Program-made: the position numbers and the translations under genes
In this document: in pieces, positions 30,116 through 38,910 of the stretch
Layout: each line of letters begins with the position of its first letter
How positions within the stretch are numbered: the first letter of the stretch is position 1
The notes under the pieces: generated by a model
Told to the model about the DNA's origin: nothing
Database searches by the model: none
What the model saw: only the letters and a program-made list of their open reading frames with translations
Assembly: GCF_011759385.1 (NCBI RefSeq)
Contig: NZ_JAARLY010000005.1
Span: 268,739 to 332,738, forward strand
DNA length: 64,000 bases
Direction of reading: 5' to 3'
From: Oleiagrimonas sp. C23AA
Lineage (GTDB): Bacteria > Pseudomonadota > Gammaproteobacteria > Xanthomonadales > Rhodanobacteraceae

Positions 30116-31924
30116 CTAGGTATCCGCTCGCGGCACCAGGTGGTATTTCTGATCTCGGGCATAAGCCGGCTTGGTCGGCAATGCTCGTACATACTCAAGC
30201 GCTGCGCGGCTGCCCGGGGCCCCTGTGTTGTAGGCAGCCACCACGGCCGCGATAAAACCTGCCGGATAAGCGTCCGGGGATGCCACATAGCCATGGAAAT
30301 CCGAAACTCCGTTCACGCATTTTCCTTCCCACTTCTTGCCCCTACCCGCATATTGGCTTTTAACGATGTTATAAGCCTCCTCCACAGTTGATGCTGCAAG
30401 GAGCTTCTTGGCGTCGACCGCGTCCCATTTCCCATGCAGGGTGTCAACTAGACTGTAATATACTATTTGCGTAAAATTGGTCATCACGTTTCCATTTGGC
30501 TCGCGGCAAATTAAATCATAATGGGTGCCAAGCATCACCCAAGGATATTTGAACCACTCAAGCGCCAGCTTGGCAACATATTGAGAAAAAGGCCTCCATT
30601 CTTTCAACTTATAAGAAACCGCATCAAGAGTCATGGCGAGATAGTTCTGCATCCATTCCGCCATACCACGATAGCCCTGAGCAGGCCCCTTTCCGGGATA
30701 GGGGAAATTTGTTCCAATAATCCCAAATTCGTTTTTTTCCAACGCATTTGCGATGGTCAAATTTCTGGATGTTTCCTTGAAGAAATAATCTGTGTTGGCA
30801 CTAACATAGCCGCCCATGAAAAGGTTCCTAAGACTCCACGCAAAACGGCGCTGAGCCCCGTGCACAACACCACCAAGCTCCGTGTATTTAGGCCCAATTT
30901 CCATTAATGGATAATTCGCCCAGAAACTCGCATGGTCGCGATCACGAGCCGTCTTTGTGAGCATTGCAGACAACAGCGCAAAAGACGTCAGGTGCGCCCC
31001 GTTAGGCTTAAGGGAACTGCCGGAGGACTTCCACTTGCTGGTTGGTGGTATCAACACCACTCCATTATATGTGCCCCCATAGGGAACGACCGGATTTTCT
31101 GGATAACTTGCGTTCTGAATTGGAGGTAAAAAATTAGCTTGGGGATGAACCGTGCGATCTATGATGCCGCCAGTAGCGGGATCACAGTAGTAGATCGGCC
31201 ATACGCCAGCCCAGTCATCCGCTCGTCGTACAACAGCCCAGTCAGCCGCCGTTTGGTTTACGATAAAACCCACATTCCATTTGCTCATATAGCCAATGTC
31301 AGCTCGCTCCCCACCCGCCCCCATGGCTTTGAGTGACGCGATACCAATACCGTTGAAGGTATAGTCGGCCGGCTGACCGCGATATCCCGCGTGCGCCTCG
31401 TCGTACAGTGGCTGTGATTCGCGTGTATAACTTGGCAGCAGAGTCCAATCGATGTCCGCACCTGTCGGGATCGGCGCCTGAACTCCGTACCGCGACGTCG
31501 GCATCCGGCAGCCTCTCCAGAAGTCTACGGTGCCATCAGTCTTGCTACTAGGCGCATGAGGAATGGTCCTCCCGTCGTAGGTGATCGCCAGTCTGCAGTT
31601 GATGTAATCGTAGGCGTTGTCAGCACGGCAAGCTCCAACATCCACACCGTCGGCATAGAACCAAGCAGTCAATCCTGGGTGCTCATGCCCTGCGTCGTCG
31701 ACAAGCTTGGCATATACCGATGGCTCCTTTGGATCTTCACCAACATACGCCTTTGCTGACCATAACTTGCCAGACCCATCTGTGACCTTGACTGTTACTA
31801 GATGTCCGCCACCCATAGATGATCTTGGTAACCAAGCTAATGCGCGTCGCATGGGCAGAACGGCGGCCAAGCCAAGTAAACCGCGAAGGAAACTCCGACG
31901 CGGCAAAAACTCACGCTTGTGCAT
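30116..31924 (-). CDS. Tat-type exported protein of unknown family
   Basis: 602 aa from the ATG at 31924, chosen for GAGGAGGG upstream. The start MHKREFLPRRSFLRGLLGL is a twin-arginine signal (RRSFLRG) followed by a hydrophobic stretch and AWLP near residue 30, so the folded protein is probably moved to the periplasm. The body is rich in Tyr, Trp and Gly, with WFYADGVDVG, an aromatic segment WPIYYCDPATGG and several helices (LTIANALEKNEF, MAEWMQNYLAMTLDA). No family was recognised and no catalytic motif is obvious. It lies in the AT-richer part between the flippase and an AsnB-like gene. It may be a polysaccharide-modifying enzyme (inference). Confidence 0.75.
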   Translation of the reverse strand: MHKREFLPRRSFLRGLLGLAAVLPMRRALAWLPRSSMGGGHLVTVKVTDGSGKLWSAKAYVGEDPKEPSVYAKLVDDAGHEHPGLTAWFYADGVDVGACRADNAYDYINCRLAITYDGRTIPHAPSSKTDGTVDFWRGCRMPTSRYGVQAPIPTGADIDWTLLPSYTRESQPLYDEAHAGYRGQPADYTFNGIGIASLKAMGAGGERADIGYMSKWNVGFIVNQTAADWAVVRRADDWAGVWPIYYCDPATGGIIDRTVHPQANFLPPIQNASYPENPVVPYGGTYNGVVLIPPTSKWKSSGSSLKPNGAHLTSFALLSAMLTKTARDRDHASFWANYPLMEIGPKYTELGGVVHGAQRRFAWSLRNLFMGGYVSANTDYFFKETSRNLTIANALEKNEFGIIGTNFPYPGKGPAQGYRGMAEWMQNYLAMTLDAVSYKLKEWRPFSQYVAKLALEWFKYPWVMLGTHYDLICREPNGNVMTNFTQIVYYSLVDTLHGKWDAVDAKKLLAASTVEEAYNIVKSQYAGRGKKWEGKCVNGVSDFHGYVASPDAYPAGFIAAVVAAYNTGAPGSRAALEYVRALPTKPAYARDQKYHLVPRADT

Positions 31925-32298
31925 TGTTAGACCCTCCTCAGGGGATTGACGCGGATGAGAGAGCACGCAACCAACCTTCAACTCGCAACCGTTCGTGCTG
32001 GCGTGTGGCCAAATGGTCGCACCGATATGTCGATCGTCGACTCTCTCGCAAATGGAGCCATGTTTTCGGACGTCCGGACTCTTTGGCGATAGCTTTTTGT
32101 TTAAAAACAAGGTGGCATGATGCAAACAACTAGCTTTCACCGGCTAAAATTCCTCTGCAGCGATACTGCCGGCGGCTCTAAAGTAAGAGTGAATGCTCAG
32201 GAAATAGCTCGAGGAGTCGAAGCACCAGCCGTAAAACTTTACTGGCAATTATATTATTGAACCATCGAGGCCTCCTGAACTAACGTGGTTAATTCTTG
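31925..32298. other. AT-rich gene-free stretch upstream of the Tat protein gene
   Basis: About 375 bp of clearly lower GC than the core genes. It holds the likely promoter of the Tat-exported protein. No complete sigma-70 or sigma-54 promoter, terminator or transposon end could be assigned. Confidence 0.4.
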
Positions 32299-34032
32299 CT
32301 ATAATATGCGTCGCCAAACAATCTCTAATGCTAGAGCACGTGCCAAGGAAACATTGTCTGGCAAGTGCGACAGATCAAGAAAAGAATCTACTACCCATTC
32401 CCCAGGTAAAAGCTTGCGATATCGTTTCAATTGTGTGGGTGCTACCCGCACCTTACCAAGGCGCCGTCTCGTCGCATTGATCATGGGCCGGAGCCCCACG
32501 GGTCGATAACACGTCGCAACTTCAGAAAGACGCGCGCTTAGGCCCGGCCCCTCACTGAATTTGAAACCGTGCGCACTCGGCTGTTTAGCAATATCCGAGT
32601 GTAGAAATGAGATAAGTTGACTCTCAAAATATCCGGCATTTTTCCAGCGCAACGGAAGACGCTGCGAAAGGCGAATTAATTTCAGATCCACCAACGGCGT
32701 CATGTAATATCCATGGCGTATTGCCAAGCTATTGTTAACACTCATCCAGTAGTGGCATCGAAACAGGGGATAAAGTAACTCGATCTGAAAGCGGGTGAGA
32801 TCACCATTATGTGCAAATTTATTTTGCACTCCCAGAACAGCTCTCATTGATGACACGAGTCTCGCTTCATAGGATTTCATTCCCTCGCTATCACGAAAAG
32901 CACGTCTGCTGAAGCCACGATAGAAGGTTCTGACGAGATCGAGCGCCGATAAGGGCCGATCTGGGAGATGAAAGAAATTTCTGAAAATTTCTCCACCACC
33001 ACCGTTCAATGCAATGTTGCCTTCTGCTGTTTGGCGCAACCGCGTATTACGATCCGCACCAGGGTCATCGATTCCATCACTTGGTAACCCATCAAAAAAC
33101 AAAGCACTCAGCTCCAGCTCTCTGATGTCCAGTTCGCACAAGCCGCGATTGATTTCTGCCTTGTTGATTGTCTCCAGTGTGAGTCCCACACTGCTTGCGA
33201 CGGCGCTCGCTATGGCGACGTCAGGAAAATCAGGAGCTCCGTATACAAACAAATTGGGGCGAATACCCGCTGCTAGCAGTCCCGCGACGATGAGGCGCGA
33301 ATCGAAGCCGCCCGACAAAGCCGTATTGATCTTGTTGGGAAAGGCCGTAGCCACCTCTTTAGAAACTGTAGTGAGATGCTCGCCTACGGCTCGCAGCGCC
33401 TCAGGAAGCGAGTCGAAATTGACCGAAGGGGGAACCAGCCCGTCGGGGAAACGCTGCCAAGAGGTACGGCGAACCAAATCTTTAGCGTGACCAATTGGAA
33501 GAAGACTAACCCCCCGTACTACCGAATGACGGGAATGAACGGCCCCTAGCAGGACGTACTCCACAGCCGAACCAGGATCAAGTTCACGTGTGGGTAAATA
33601 GGCGCAAGCAGCTAGCCAGCTAGTCGTGAAAAACCTACCATCCGAGCTAGCATGAATGCGCACAAACCCGAGAGCGTCGTTCAGCAGCCAAGTATGATCG
33701 CCCGTACTCAGGAACAGTGCAAAGTTGCCGCGAAGCGCGCCCTCGTCAAGACGCCCAGACATGTGCACTTCATTGAGGAGCGCCGCTAGCGCCGCCCTAC
33801 CGAAATGCCCCCGGTACCACAGCGGTCCCACGCAGCAAGCAACGCCAAACGGCGTACGAACGAAGTCATCGTCCGCGGCACGTTGTTCGGCGTGTCTCCA
33901 ACCGACCAAGCTTCCGCCTTCGAAGTCGACGCTCGTAGTGCGGACAAACCCCTGTCGCTCCAGCGAACGAAAGGCGCGTGCCTCGCCCTCCGCATCGCCA
34001 TCGACCAAGAGAATTGACACTGCGTTTAGCAC
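32299..34032 (-). CDS. Asparagine synthetase-like protein 3, no glutaminase Cys
   Basis: 577 aa. The N-terminal half retains the fold signs (RGNFALFLSTGDHTWLLNDALGFVRIH, FTTSWLAACAYL) but begins MLNAVSI, without Cys2. The synthetase half has the PP-loop TALSGGFDSRLIVAGLL near residue 238 and INLNGGGGE-like sequence (IALNGGGGEIFRNFF) at the AsnB GDGGDE position. It is thus a third probable ammonia- or amine-dependent ATP amide synthetase. GC is lower than in the core genes. Neighbours are a methyltransferase upstream (174 bp) and the Tat protein downstream. Confidence 0.8.
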   Translation of the reverse strand: MLNAVSILLVDGDAEGEARAFRSLERQGFVRTTSVDFEGGSLVGWRHAEQRAADDDFVRTPFGVACCVGPLWYRGHFGRAALAALLNEVHMSGRLDEGALRGNFALFLSTGDHTWLLNDALGFVRIHASSDGRFFTTSWLAACAYLPTRELDPGSAVEYVLLGAVHSRHSVVRGVSLLPIGHAKDLVRRTSWQRFPDGLVPPSVNFDSLPEALRAVGEHLTTVSKEVATAFPNKINTALSGGFDSRLIVAGLLAAGIRPNLFVYGAPDFPDVAIASAVASSVGLTLETINKAEINRGLCELDIRELELSALFFDGLPSDGIDDPGADRNTRLRQTAEGNIALNGGGGEIFRNFFHLPDRPLSALDLVRTFYRGFSRRAFRDSEGMKSYEARLVSSMRAVLGVQNKFAHNGDLTRFQIELLYPLFRCHYWMSVNNSLAIRHGYYMTPLVDLKLIRLSQRLPLRWKNAGYFESQLISFLHSDIAKQPSAHGFKFSEGPGLSARLSEVATCYRPVGLRPMINATRRRLGKVRVAPTQLKRYRKLLPGEWVVDSFLDLSHLPDNVSLARALALEIVWRRIL

Positions 34033-34206
34033 TAGGATGCCTCACGAGCAGATAACACGTTCACGGTCATGGGGGCGCCCTCCATCAGACTTCGTCACTT
34101 GCCTTCGTAGCGTCTCTGTCGGGCGGCAAACGGCAGGAAAAATCACCCTCGCCTATACTTGGCGCTTGTCGCTGCCGCTTCGTAGTTACTTGAACTGGCA
34201 AGCGAT

Positions 34207-35106
34207 TCACGGCGTGATCCTAGTTTGCGTTACCACGTCCTCGACCTCCGACCCAGAGCCGAAGCGATGGACTACCTCGAAGTATTGATTGGCCGCCATG
34301 CGGAAAAGCGTACCGTGGTTAGTGCGATCATCATGCGTGCGTGTCACGAACAAACTGCCATGGGTCGGTCGCAGGTAGCGTCCAATGTTACGGACCATGC
34401 TGCTAAGCACAGCGGCATTGAAGTAGCCGCGGTTGAGCACGTTCGCGGCGCGCACGAAATCGAACCGCGCAGCGTAGGCAGGGTTGTATTGGCTGACGTC
34501 GTCGCAACAGAAGGTGATTTCGGCTCCGACCAGAGCTCGTGGCGTGACCAGCTTCACGGCCCGCACTATGGCAGCGTCAGATTGTTCCAGCATGCGTCGA
34601 GCGCGGTACGTGAAAAGTTTGTTGATGAGCTTGCGAGCAATGAACACCCCGCTGTAGTAATCGCGACGTGTGACCCATGGCTTCATGCTGCCACCCGGCA
34701 CATCGAAACGCAGCGGAAATCCGCTCGGGTCGACCAATGCATGGCAGCCCGGAAATACCGTCACCAGAAAGGCGTCGATCAGTACGTCCGTGCCCAGCAT
34801 CTGTACATTCAGCCCCCCTGCGCGCAGGTTCTCATGGAGCTCAAGCGTGCTGATGCCCGAGGACACACCAATATCCAGCACCTGCGGTGATGCTGAAGCG
34901 TGCTCCCTCAAATACCTGACAAGATACGGATTGACCTCGGCAAAACGATCATGAAAGGTCGTCTTGTAAGTCCCGTTGCGCATCATCAAGGAGGTGAAAA
35001 AGTCCTCCTCCATGCGCGGCGTCAGACGCATCGGCGGCATGTCGAAAAACGTCTTTGCTTTTAGCATGCCAAGGTTCATCCGAATAAGTGGTTCAATGCA
35101 ACGCAC
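34207..35106 (-). CDS. Class I SAM-dependent methyltransferase-like protein
   Basis: 299 aa. A Rossmann SAM-binding motif is visible near residue 75: QVLDIGVSSGISTLEL, followed by MLGTDVLIDAF as motif II. Later segments (CCDDVSQYNPAYAARFDFVRAANVLNRGYF, given in part) fit a post-I region with D-V and acceptor aromatic residues, and SSMVRNIGRYLRPTHGSLFVTRTH is like the C-terminal strands of methyltransferases. The substrate is unknown; it may O-methylate a sugar of the polymer. It is the first gene of the 23.6-35.1 kb block in transcription order and lies 100 bp after the glycosyltransferase gene. Confidence 0.75.
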   Translation of the reverse strand: MRCIEPLIRMNLGMLKAKTFFDMPPMRLTPRMEEDFFTSLMMRNGTYKTTFHDRFAEVNPYLVRYLREHASASPQVLDIGVSSGISTLELHENLRAGGLNVQMLGTDVLIDAFLVTVFPGCHALVDPSGFPLRFDVPGGSMKPWVTRRDYYSGVFIARKLINKLFTYRARRMLEQSDAAIVRAVKLVTPRALVGAEITFCCDDVSQYNPAYAARFDFVRAANVLNRGYFNAAVLSSMVRNIGRYLRPTHGSLFVTRTHDDRTNHGTLFRMAANQYFEVVHRFGSGSEVEDVVTQTRITP

Positions 35107-35206
35107 GGTGTACTGGCAGGACCTGCAGCCTGGCGCCCATCCGCAGCGTATCGAGCAACAAGCATGCCGCCGCGTAGGGGGCTGGCAACCGCCCGGTAAT
35201 ATCCGC

Positions 35207-36445
35207 TCAACGGCTCACCTCATCCAACAGTGACGCAAGCTTTGCCGCACCGGCACGCCGTGAATAGCCGGCCACGGCGTCCTGATTCGGCGATGACGTG
35301 GTCCCCTGCTGCAAAGCCCGCAAGAAGTCCTGCAGCCCCACTGCAATGGCATCGACATCGTCGGCCGGCACCAGAACCGCGCCACCGGACTGGCGCAATA
35401 GGCATGCCGTGTCGCCACCGGCACCGACCAGGGCCAGGATCGGCCTGCCAATGCGCAGGTATTCGTAAGCCTTGGCCGGAATCTGCAGATCGAACTTGCT
35501 GCCCTGGAATAACAGCAGCCCATCGGCCTCGGCCTGCTCGCGCAGCGCCTCGCTATTGCTGACCTGTGGTGCCAGAATGACTGTATCGTCAAGTCCATGA
35601 CGCTGTATCTCACGCGCATAGACCGATTCAGAGCCGCTAGCCCTGAGAATCACCTTGAGTGCTCCCGGCACCAGGTATCCGCTCTCCCTGAGGCGAGCAA
35701 GCGCGGCAAAAAAAGGAACCGGGCTACGTCCCTCCGGGTACAAAAGGCCGCTGTGTACCAGCACCAGTGGCCCGCCGGCGCGCGCAGACCGAGCCAAAAG
35801 GCCGACAAAGGCATCCTCGTCGTAACCATTGGCAACGACTGCCAGACGCCCTTCCTGGCTGGCCTCTGGAAAGCGTTCGGCACAGCGCCGCATCGCTCCA
35901 GGGGTAGTGAACACCGAACGCGCGGCGTGTCCAAGCACGCGGCGCTCCCAGCGCTCCTGGGAGCGCACCGCCTGCGCATGTTTGCCCGCCGTCGAGCTGG
36001 ATACCGGATCGCGAAAGTCGGCAACCCACGGCAGTCCACTCAAGCGATGCAGCGCATAGGCGACGCAATGCGAGGTCATGATGGGAAATGTAGACCAGAT
36101 CGCCTGCGGCCGATGACGACGGATCAGCCGCAACCCACTCCACACCGCTGCGGGCCACCAACTGGCCCATCGGTCTGGTAAGGCCAACATGGACGGATAC
36201 CGACCCATGACTGCCATGTGCCGCTTGGCATCCAGAGCGAAGGAACGGTGCACGCGGCAGGGATCAGGAATCACCTCGACGCTGGCCGGATCCACCGACT
36301 CATACGCCATCGGCACTGCCGACAGCACCACTGGATCCCATCCGCAGGCAGGCAGGTAACGAGTGAAAGCCAGCAACCGAAGGTGGCCGCTGCTCATTGC
36401 CGATGGCGGAAAGTGGAAGCCGATCATGATCACTGTTTTGCTCAT
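35207..36445 (-). CDS. Glycosyltransferase family 4 protein
   Basis: 412 aa from MSKTVIMIGFHFPPSAMSSG, chosen because it lies 13 bp after the preceding stop and starts the fold; a longer frame overlaps that gene. The fold is GT-B: N-terminal GFHFPPSAMSSGHLR, PQAIWSTFP, VADFRDPV, and C-terminal LLFQGSKFDLQIPAKAYEYLRIGRPILALV, the donor-binding region (given in part). Retaining GT4 enzymes use nucleotide sugars; donor and acceptor are unknown. It is the last gene of the tight XrtA run in transcription order. Confidence 0.88.
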   Translation of the reverse strand: MSKTVIMIGFHFPPSAMSSGHLRLLAFTRYLPACGWDPVVLSAVPMAYESVDPASVEVIPDPCRVHRSFALDAKRHMAVMGRYPSMLALPDRWASWWPAAVWSGLRLIRRHRPQAIWSTFPIMTSHCVAYALHRLSGLPWVADFRDPVSSSTAGKHAQAVRSQERWERRVLGHAARSVFTTPGAMRRCAERFPEASQEGRLAVVANGYDEDAFVGLLARSARAGGPLVLVHSGLLYPEGRSPVPFFAALARLRESGYLVPGALKVILRASGSESVYAREIQRHGLDDTVILAPQVSNSEALREQAEADGLLLFQGSKFDLQIPAKAYEYLRIGRPILALVGAGGDTACLLRQSGGAVLVPADDVDAIAVGLQDFLRALQQGTTSSPNQDAVAGYSRRAGAAKLASLLDEVSR

Positions 36446-36458
36446 GCGCCACCCACCT

Positions 36459-37784
36459 TCACTTCGCGCCCGGATGATCGACAAGCCGCCCTGATACCAA
36501 AGAACCGGCCGATGAGACGGTCTGGGCTTGGTGTGGCGTAGAAGCCGTAGCTTCGGCGTTGACCAGCGCGGACAAAACCGCGCACATCGCCATGATCTGA
36601 TAAGTCATATCAAAGTAGCTGGAGGTGGTCGCAAGACCGGCTGTCATGTAGGCGAGCAGGCAAACCTGGAACATCGATGCCAAGTCGAAAGCCCATTTCC
36701 GCGAAGGCTCCCGACGTGTCTGTCGCCGTACTTTGGCGCAATGCCGCCAGCTGACCGCTAGCAACGCCAGGAACAGGCAGATGCCCGGAAGCCCCTGCTC
36801 TCCCAACACGCGAAAATATACACTGTGGACAGCTCGTGGCTTCGCCCCTGCCGGTCCATAGCGACTCCACATGGCATCACTTTCGTAAACGTTGAAGCCA
36901 CCTCCCGTCAAAGGACGATGCAGTGCCAAATTGCTGGCAAATTCCCATGACTGCACCCGAGTCTGGAAACTGTTGACCTGATCGGCATGCTGAATCGTAT
37001 CCATGCGTGCCATCCACTGTGTGGGCATCAGATGGTAGGCGACCACGCCCACCGCCGCGAAAGCCACGATCAGGGTCAAACGGCGACGACTTTTCAGGAA
37101 CAAAGCGATGATCACCACCGCAAGGGCCACGAACCCTCCCCGCGAATAGGTGCCCAGTATCCCGACCACGGTGAAAAACATCGCCACGCCCAAACCCGCA
37201 CGTATCAGCTTGTCGGGCGCCTGCAATTGCAGATAGCGCATCAGCGGCAGGACCATGCATAGCGCCTGGGCCAGGTCGTTGTTGTCACTAATAAAGCTGC
37301 CAGGAGGCCCGAAAACATGGTTGGAGCCGCCGCGCAGGATCGTGAATAGTCCCCCTTTGACGCCGTAGAAGCCCAGCGAGACGACGATAATCCAGATAAG
37401 CCAGCGCATGCGTTCTCGGCTATTGATCAGCATCAGGGTGGAAAATACCAGCACCAGGGTCTTGGCAAACTCCTGCCAACGGTGCCATGCAGCATCGGGA
37501 ACTACCGCAAGCGCGGTGGTGAAGCCTGTCCAGAGCAGAAAAACTATCAACAGAGTACGGGTCGCCGAGCTGGGGATACGCTTATTTTCCTTGCTGGCGA
37601 GCAGACTGCCCAGCGTCATCACCGCAATGACCATCACCCACGGAAAGTTGTAGGCAAAGCCGTAACAGAGACGATGCGGATTCATGTAGCCCAGCCACGA
37701 CCAGACCAGCAGGCCGACGAAAGGACGCATAAGAACGTAGGGAACCATCCCAAAGATAAACAGCGTCAGGGCGATATCGCGCAT
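36459..37784 (-). CDS. XrtA-associated putative O-glycosylation ligase (Wzy/WaaL-like)
   Basis: 441 aa from MRDIALTLFIFGMVPYVLMRP; the frame runs 4 codons further to a GTG inside the preceding gene. This matches the exosortase A-linked family of O-antigen-polymerase-like proteins (TIGR03097): WSWLGYMNPHRLCYGFAYNFP is its conserved start, and GGGFNVYESD..MWSRYGP plus AVHSVYFRVLGEQGLPGI are the polymerase/ligase loop motifs. About 10 membrane helices. It would polymerise repeat units or attach glycan to protein (inference from the family). Stop codon is 4 bp from the next gene's neighbourhood; the spacing to the toroid gene is tight. Confidence 0.93.
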   Translation of the reverse strand: MRDIALTLFIFGMVPYVLMRPFVGLLVWSWLGYMNPHRLCYGFAYNFPWVMVIAVMTLGSLLASKENKRIPSSATRTLLIVFLLWTGFTTALAVVPDAAWHRWQEFAKTLVLVFSTLMLINSRERMRWLIWIIVVSLGFYGVKGGLFTILRGGSNHVFGPPGSFISDNNDLAQALCMVLPLMRYLQLQAPDKLIRAGLGVAMFFTVVGILGTYSRGGFVALAVVIIALFLKSRRRLTLIVAFAAVGVVAYHLMPTQWMARMDTIQHADQVNSFQTRVQSWEFASNLALHRPLTGGGFNVYESDAMWSRYGPAGAKPRAVHSVYFRVLGEQGLPGICLFLALLAVSWRHCAKVRRQTRREPSRKWAFDLASMFQVCLLAYMTAGLATTSSYFDMTYQIMAMCAVLSALVNAEATASTPHQAQTVSSAGSLVSGRLVDHPGAK

Positions 37785-37788
37785 ACGG

Positions 37789-38910
37789 CTAAACACCGCC
37801 CCTAAGCTGCAGCATCAACGCGTCCATGAAGAACTTGGCCGCCCAGTTTGGGTAGCGATGTCTCATGTAGTCGCCTTTTCGCGGATGGGATCCGGGGATG
37901 CCTCCGCACACGCCGCTGTCCTGGCTGTCGAAGTCCTGCACGGAAAGATTGAAGCGGTTGGCGCGCTCGGCCCAAACCGTCCAGGACGCGTCACTTGTGA
38001 TTTGGTTTAGGCGCTGCCAGATAATCGCCATTTGGGCATTGCCGGTAACGCACGTCCAGCGCGCCGCCGCGCGCCAGTTGGCATCGAGTCGACCCGGTAG
38101 CGCTCCATCGCCGCGCTGCGCGCCGGCGACCGATTTGGCGATGCGCATGGCCATATCCGTGAACTGTGTATTTCCGGCAATCAACCCGACTTCGAGCATG
38201 CCTCGCGTGGCATAGGCGATGGTATGGGTTAGAGGCCGCCGGTTGTCCTCAAGGTCGTTGTTTTCCAGCCAGCCGTTTGCGCGCGCCTGAGTGAGCGCCC
38301 AAGCCACGTTGTGCACGGCCGCATCAATATAGTCCTGCCGGCCAAGCTCACGGCCAACGGCGGCCAATCCGAACGCGACCCGGGTGTTATAGGTGTTGAC
38401 GCTGTGGTTGGCGAAGGGCGACCCGAACCGGCGCCAGGCGCCATCGGCGTCCTGCGCTGCCAGTAGCCAGTCGGCGGCCCGCACCATCGATGTGCGGAAA
38501 CGCTCATCTTGTGTCTGCTGCCAGGCGGCCAACCAGCCGAACAGCACCTGCCCGGTATTGAAAATGGTGGGTGCGATCTGTGTGGCATCCATGGTGCCAG
38601 CGCGCACGCCACCGTCGGGGAGCTGGATATCGGACTCCCATTCGGCCATGCGGATAGCGCGCTTCCGATACTCGTCCTGGCCCGAAAATGCGGCGTAACG
38701 GAAAAACGTGGGAATGATGTATCCGGTGGTTTCCGGATAGGCCCCCGCCCAGGTTCGCTTGGCGGCGTCGTAATAAGCGCTGACGCCACCGCTGCCAGCG
38801 ACATCCTGTGCCCGCACCAACCAGTCGGCGGCGGCCTGCAGGCCGCGCAAGGGATCCACGGCGGGCGCGGCGGCGCGACCGGAAAAAAGTTTGGCAACCA
38901 CGTTCATCAT
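37789..38910 (-). CDS. Alpha/alpha-toroid protein of polysaccharide locus
   Basis: 373 aa. Repeated helical units with W and G motifs (AADWLVRAQDVAGSGGVSAYYD, AADWLLAAQDADGAWRRFGSP, VAWALTQARANGWLE, KSVAGAQRGDGALPG) indicate an alpha/alpha-toroid fold as in glycoside hydrolases, polysaccharide lyases, uronyl epimerase C-domains and terpene cyclases. There is no clear signal peptide. The ATG at 38910 overlaps the ATP-grasp stop by 4 bp, and AGGAG precedes it; ATG 38907 is equally possible. It may act on uronic-acid-containing polymer; the exact reaction is unknown. Confidence 0.8.
   Translation of the reverse strand: MMNVVAKLFSGRAAAPAVDPLRGLQAAADWLVRAQDVAGSGGVSAYYDAAKRTWAGAYPETTGYIIPTFFRYAAFSGQDEYRKRAIRMAEWESDIQLPDGGVRAGTMDATQIAPTIFNTGQVLFGWLAAWQQTQDERFRTSMVRAADWLLAAQDADGAWRRFGSPFANHSVNTYNTRVAFGLAAVGRELGRQDYIDAAVHNVAWALTQARANGWLENNDLEDNRRPLTHTIAYATRGMLEVGLIAGNTQFTDMAMRIAKSVAGAQRGDGALPGRLDANWRAAARWTCVTGNAQMAIIWQRLNQITSDASWTVWAERANRFNLSVQDFDSQDSGVCGGIPGSHPRKGDYMRHRYPNWAAKFFMDALMLQLRGGV

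Noticed and set aside
23616..34032. Lasso-peptide biosynthesis cluster, suggested by the Cys-less AsnB-like proteins
   Set aside because: No precursor peptide, RRE or transglutaminase-like protease gene is nearby; the neighbours are polysaccharide genes.
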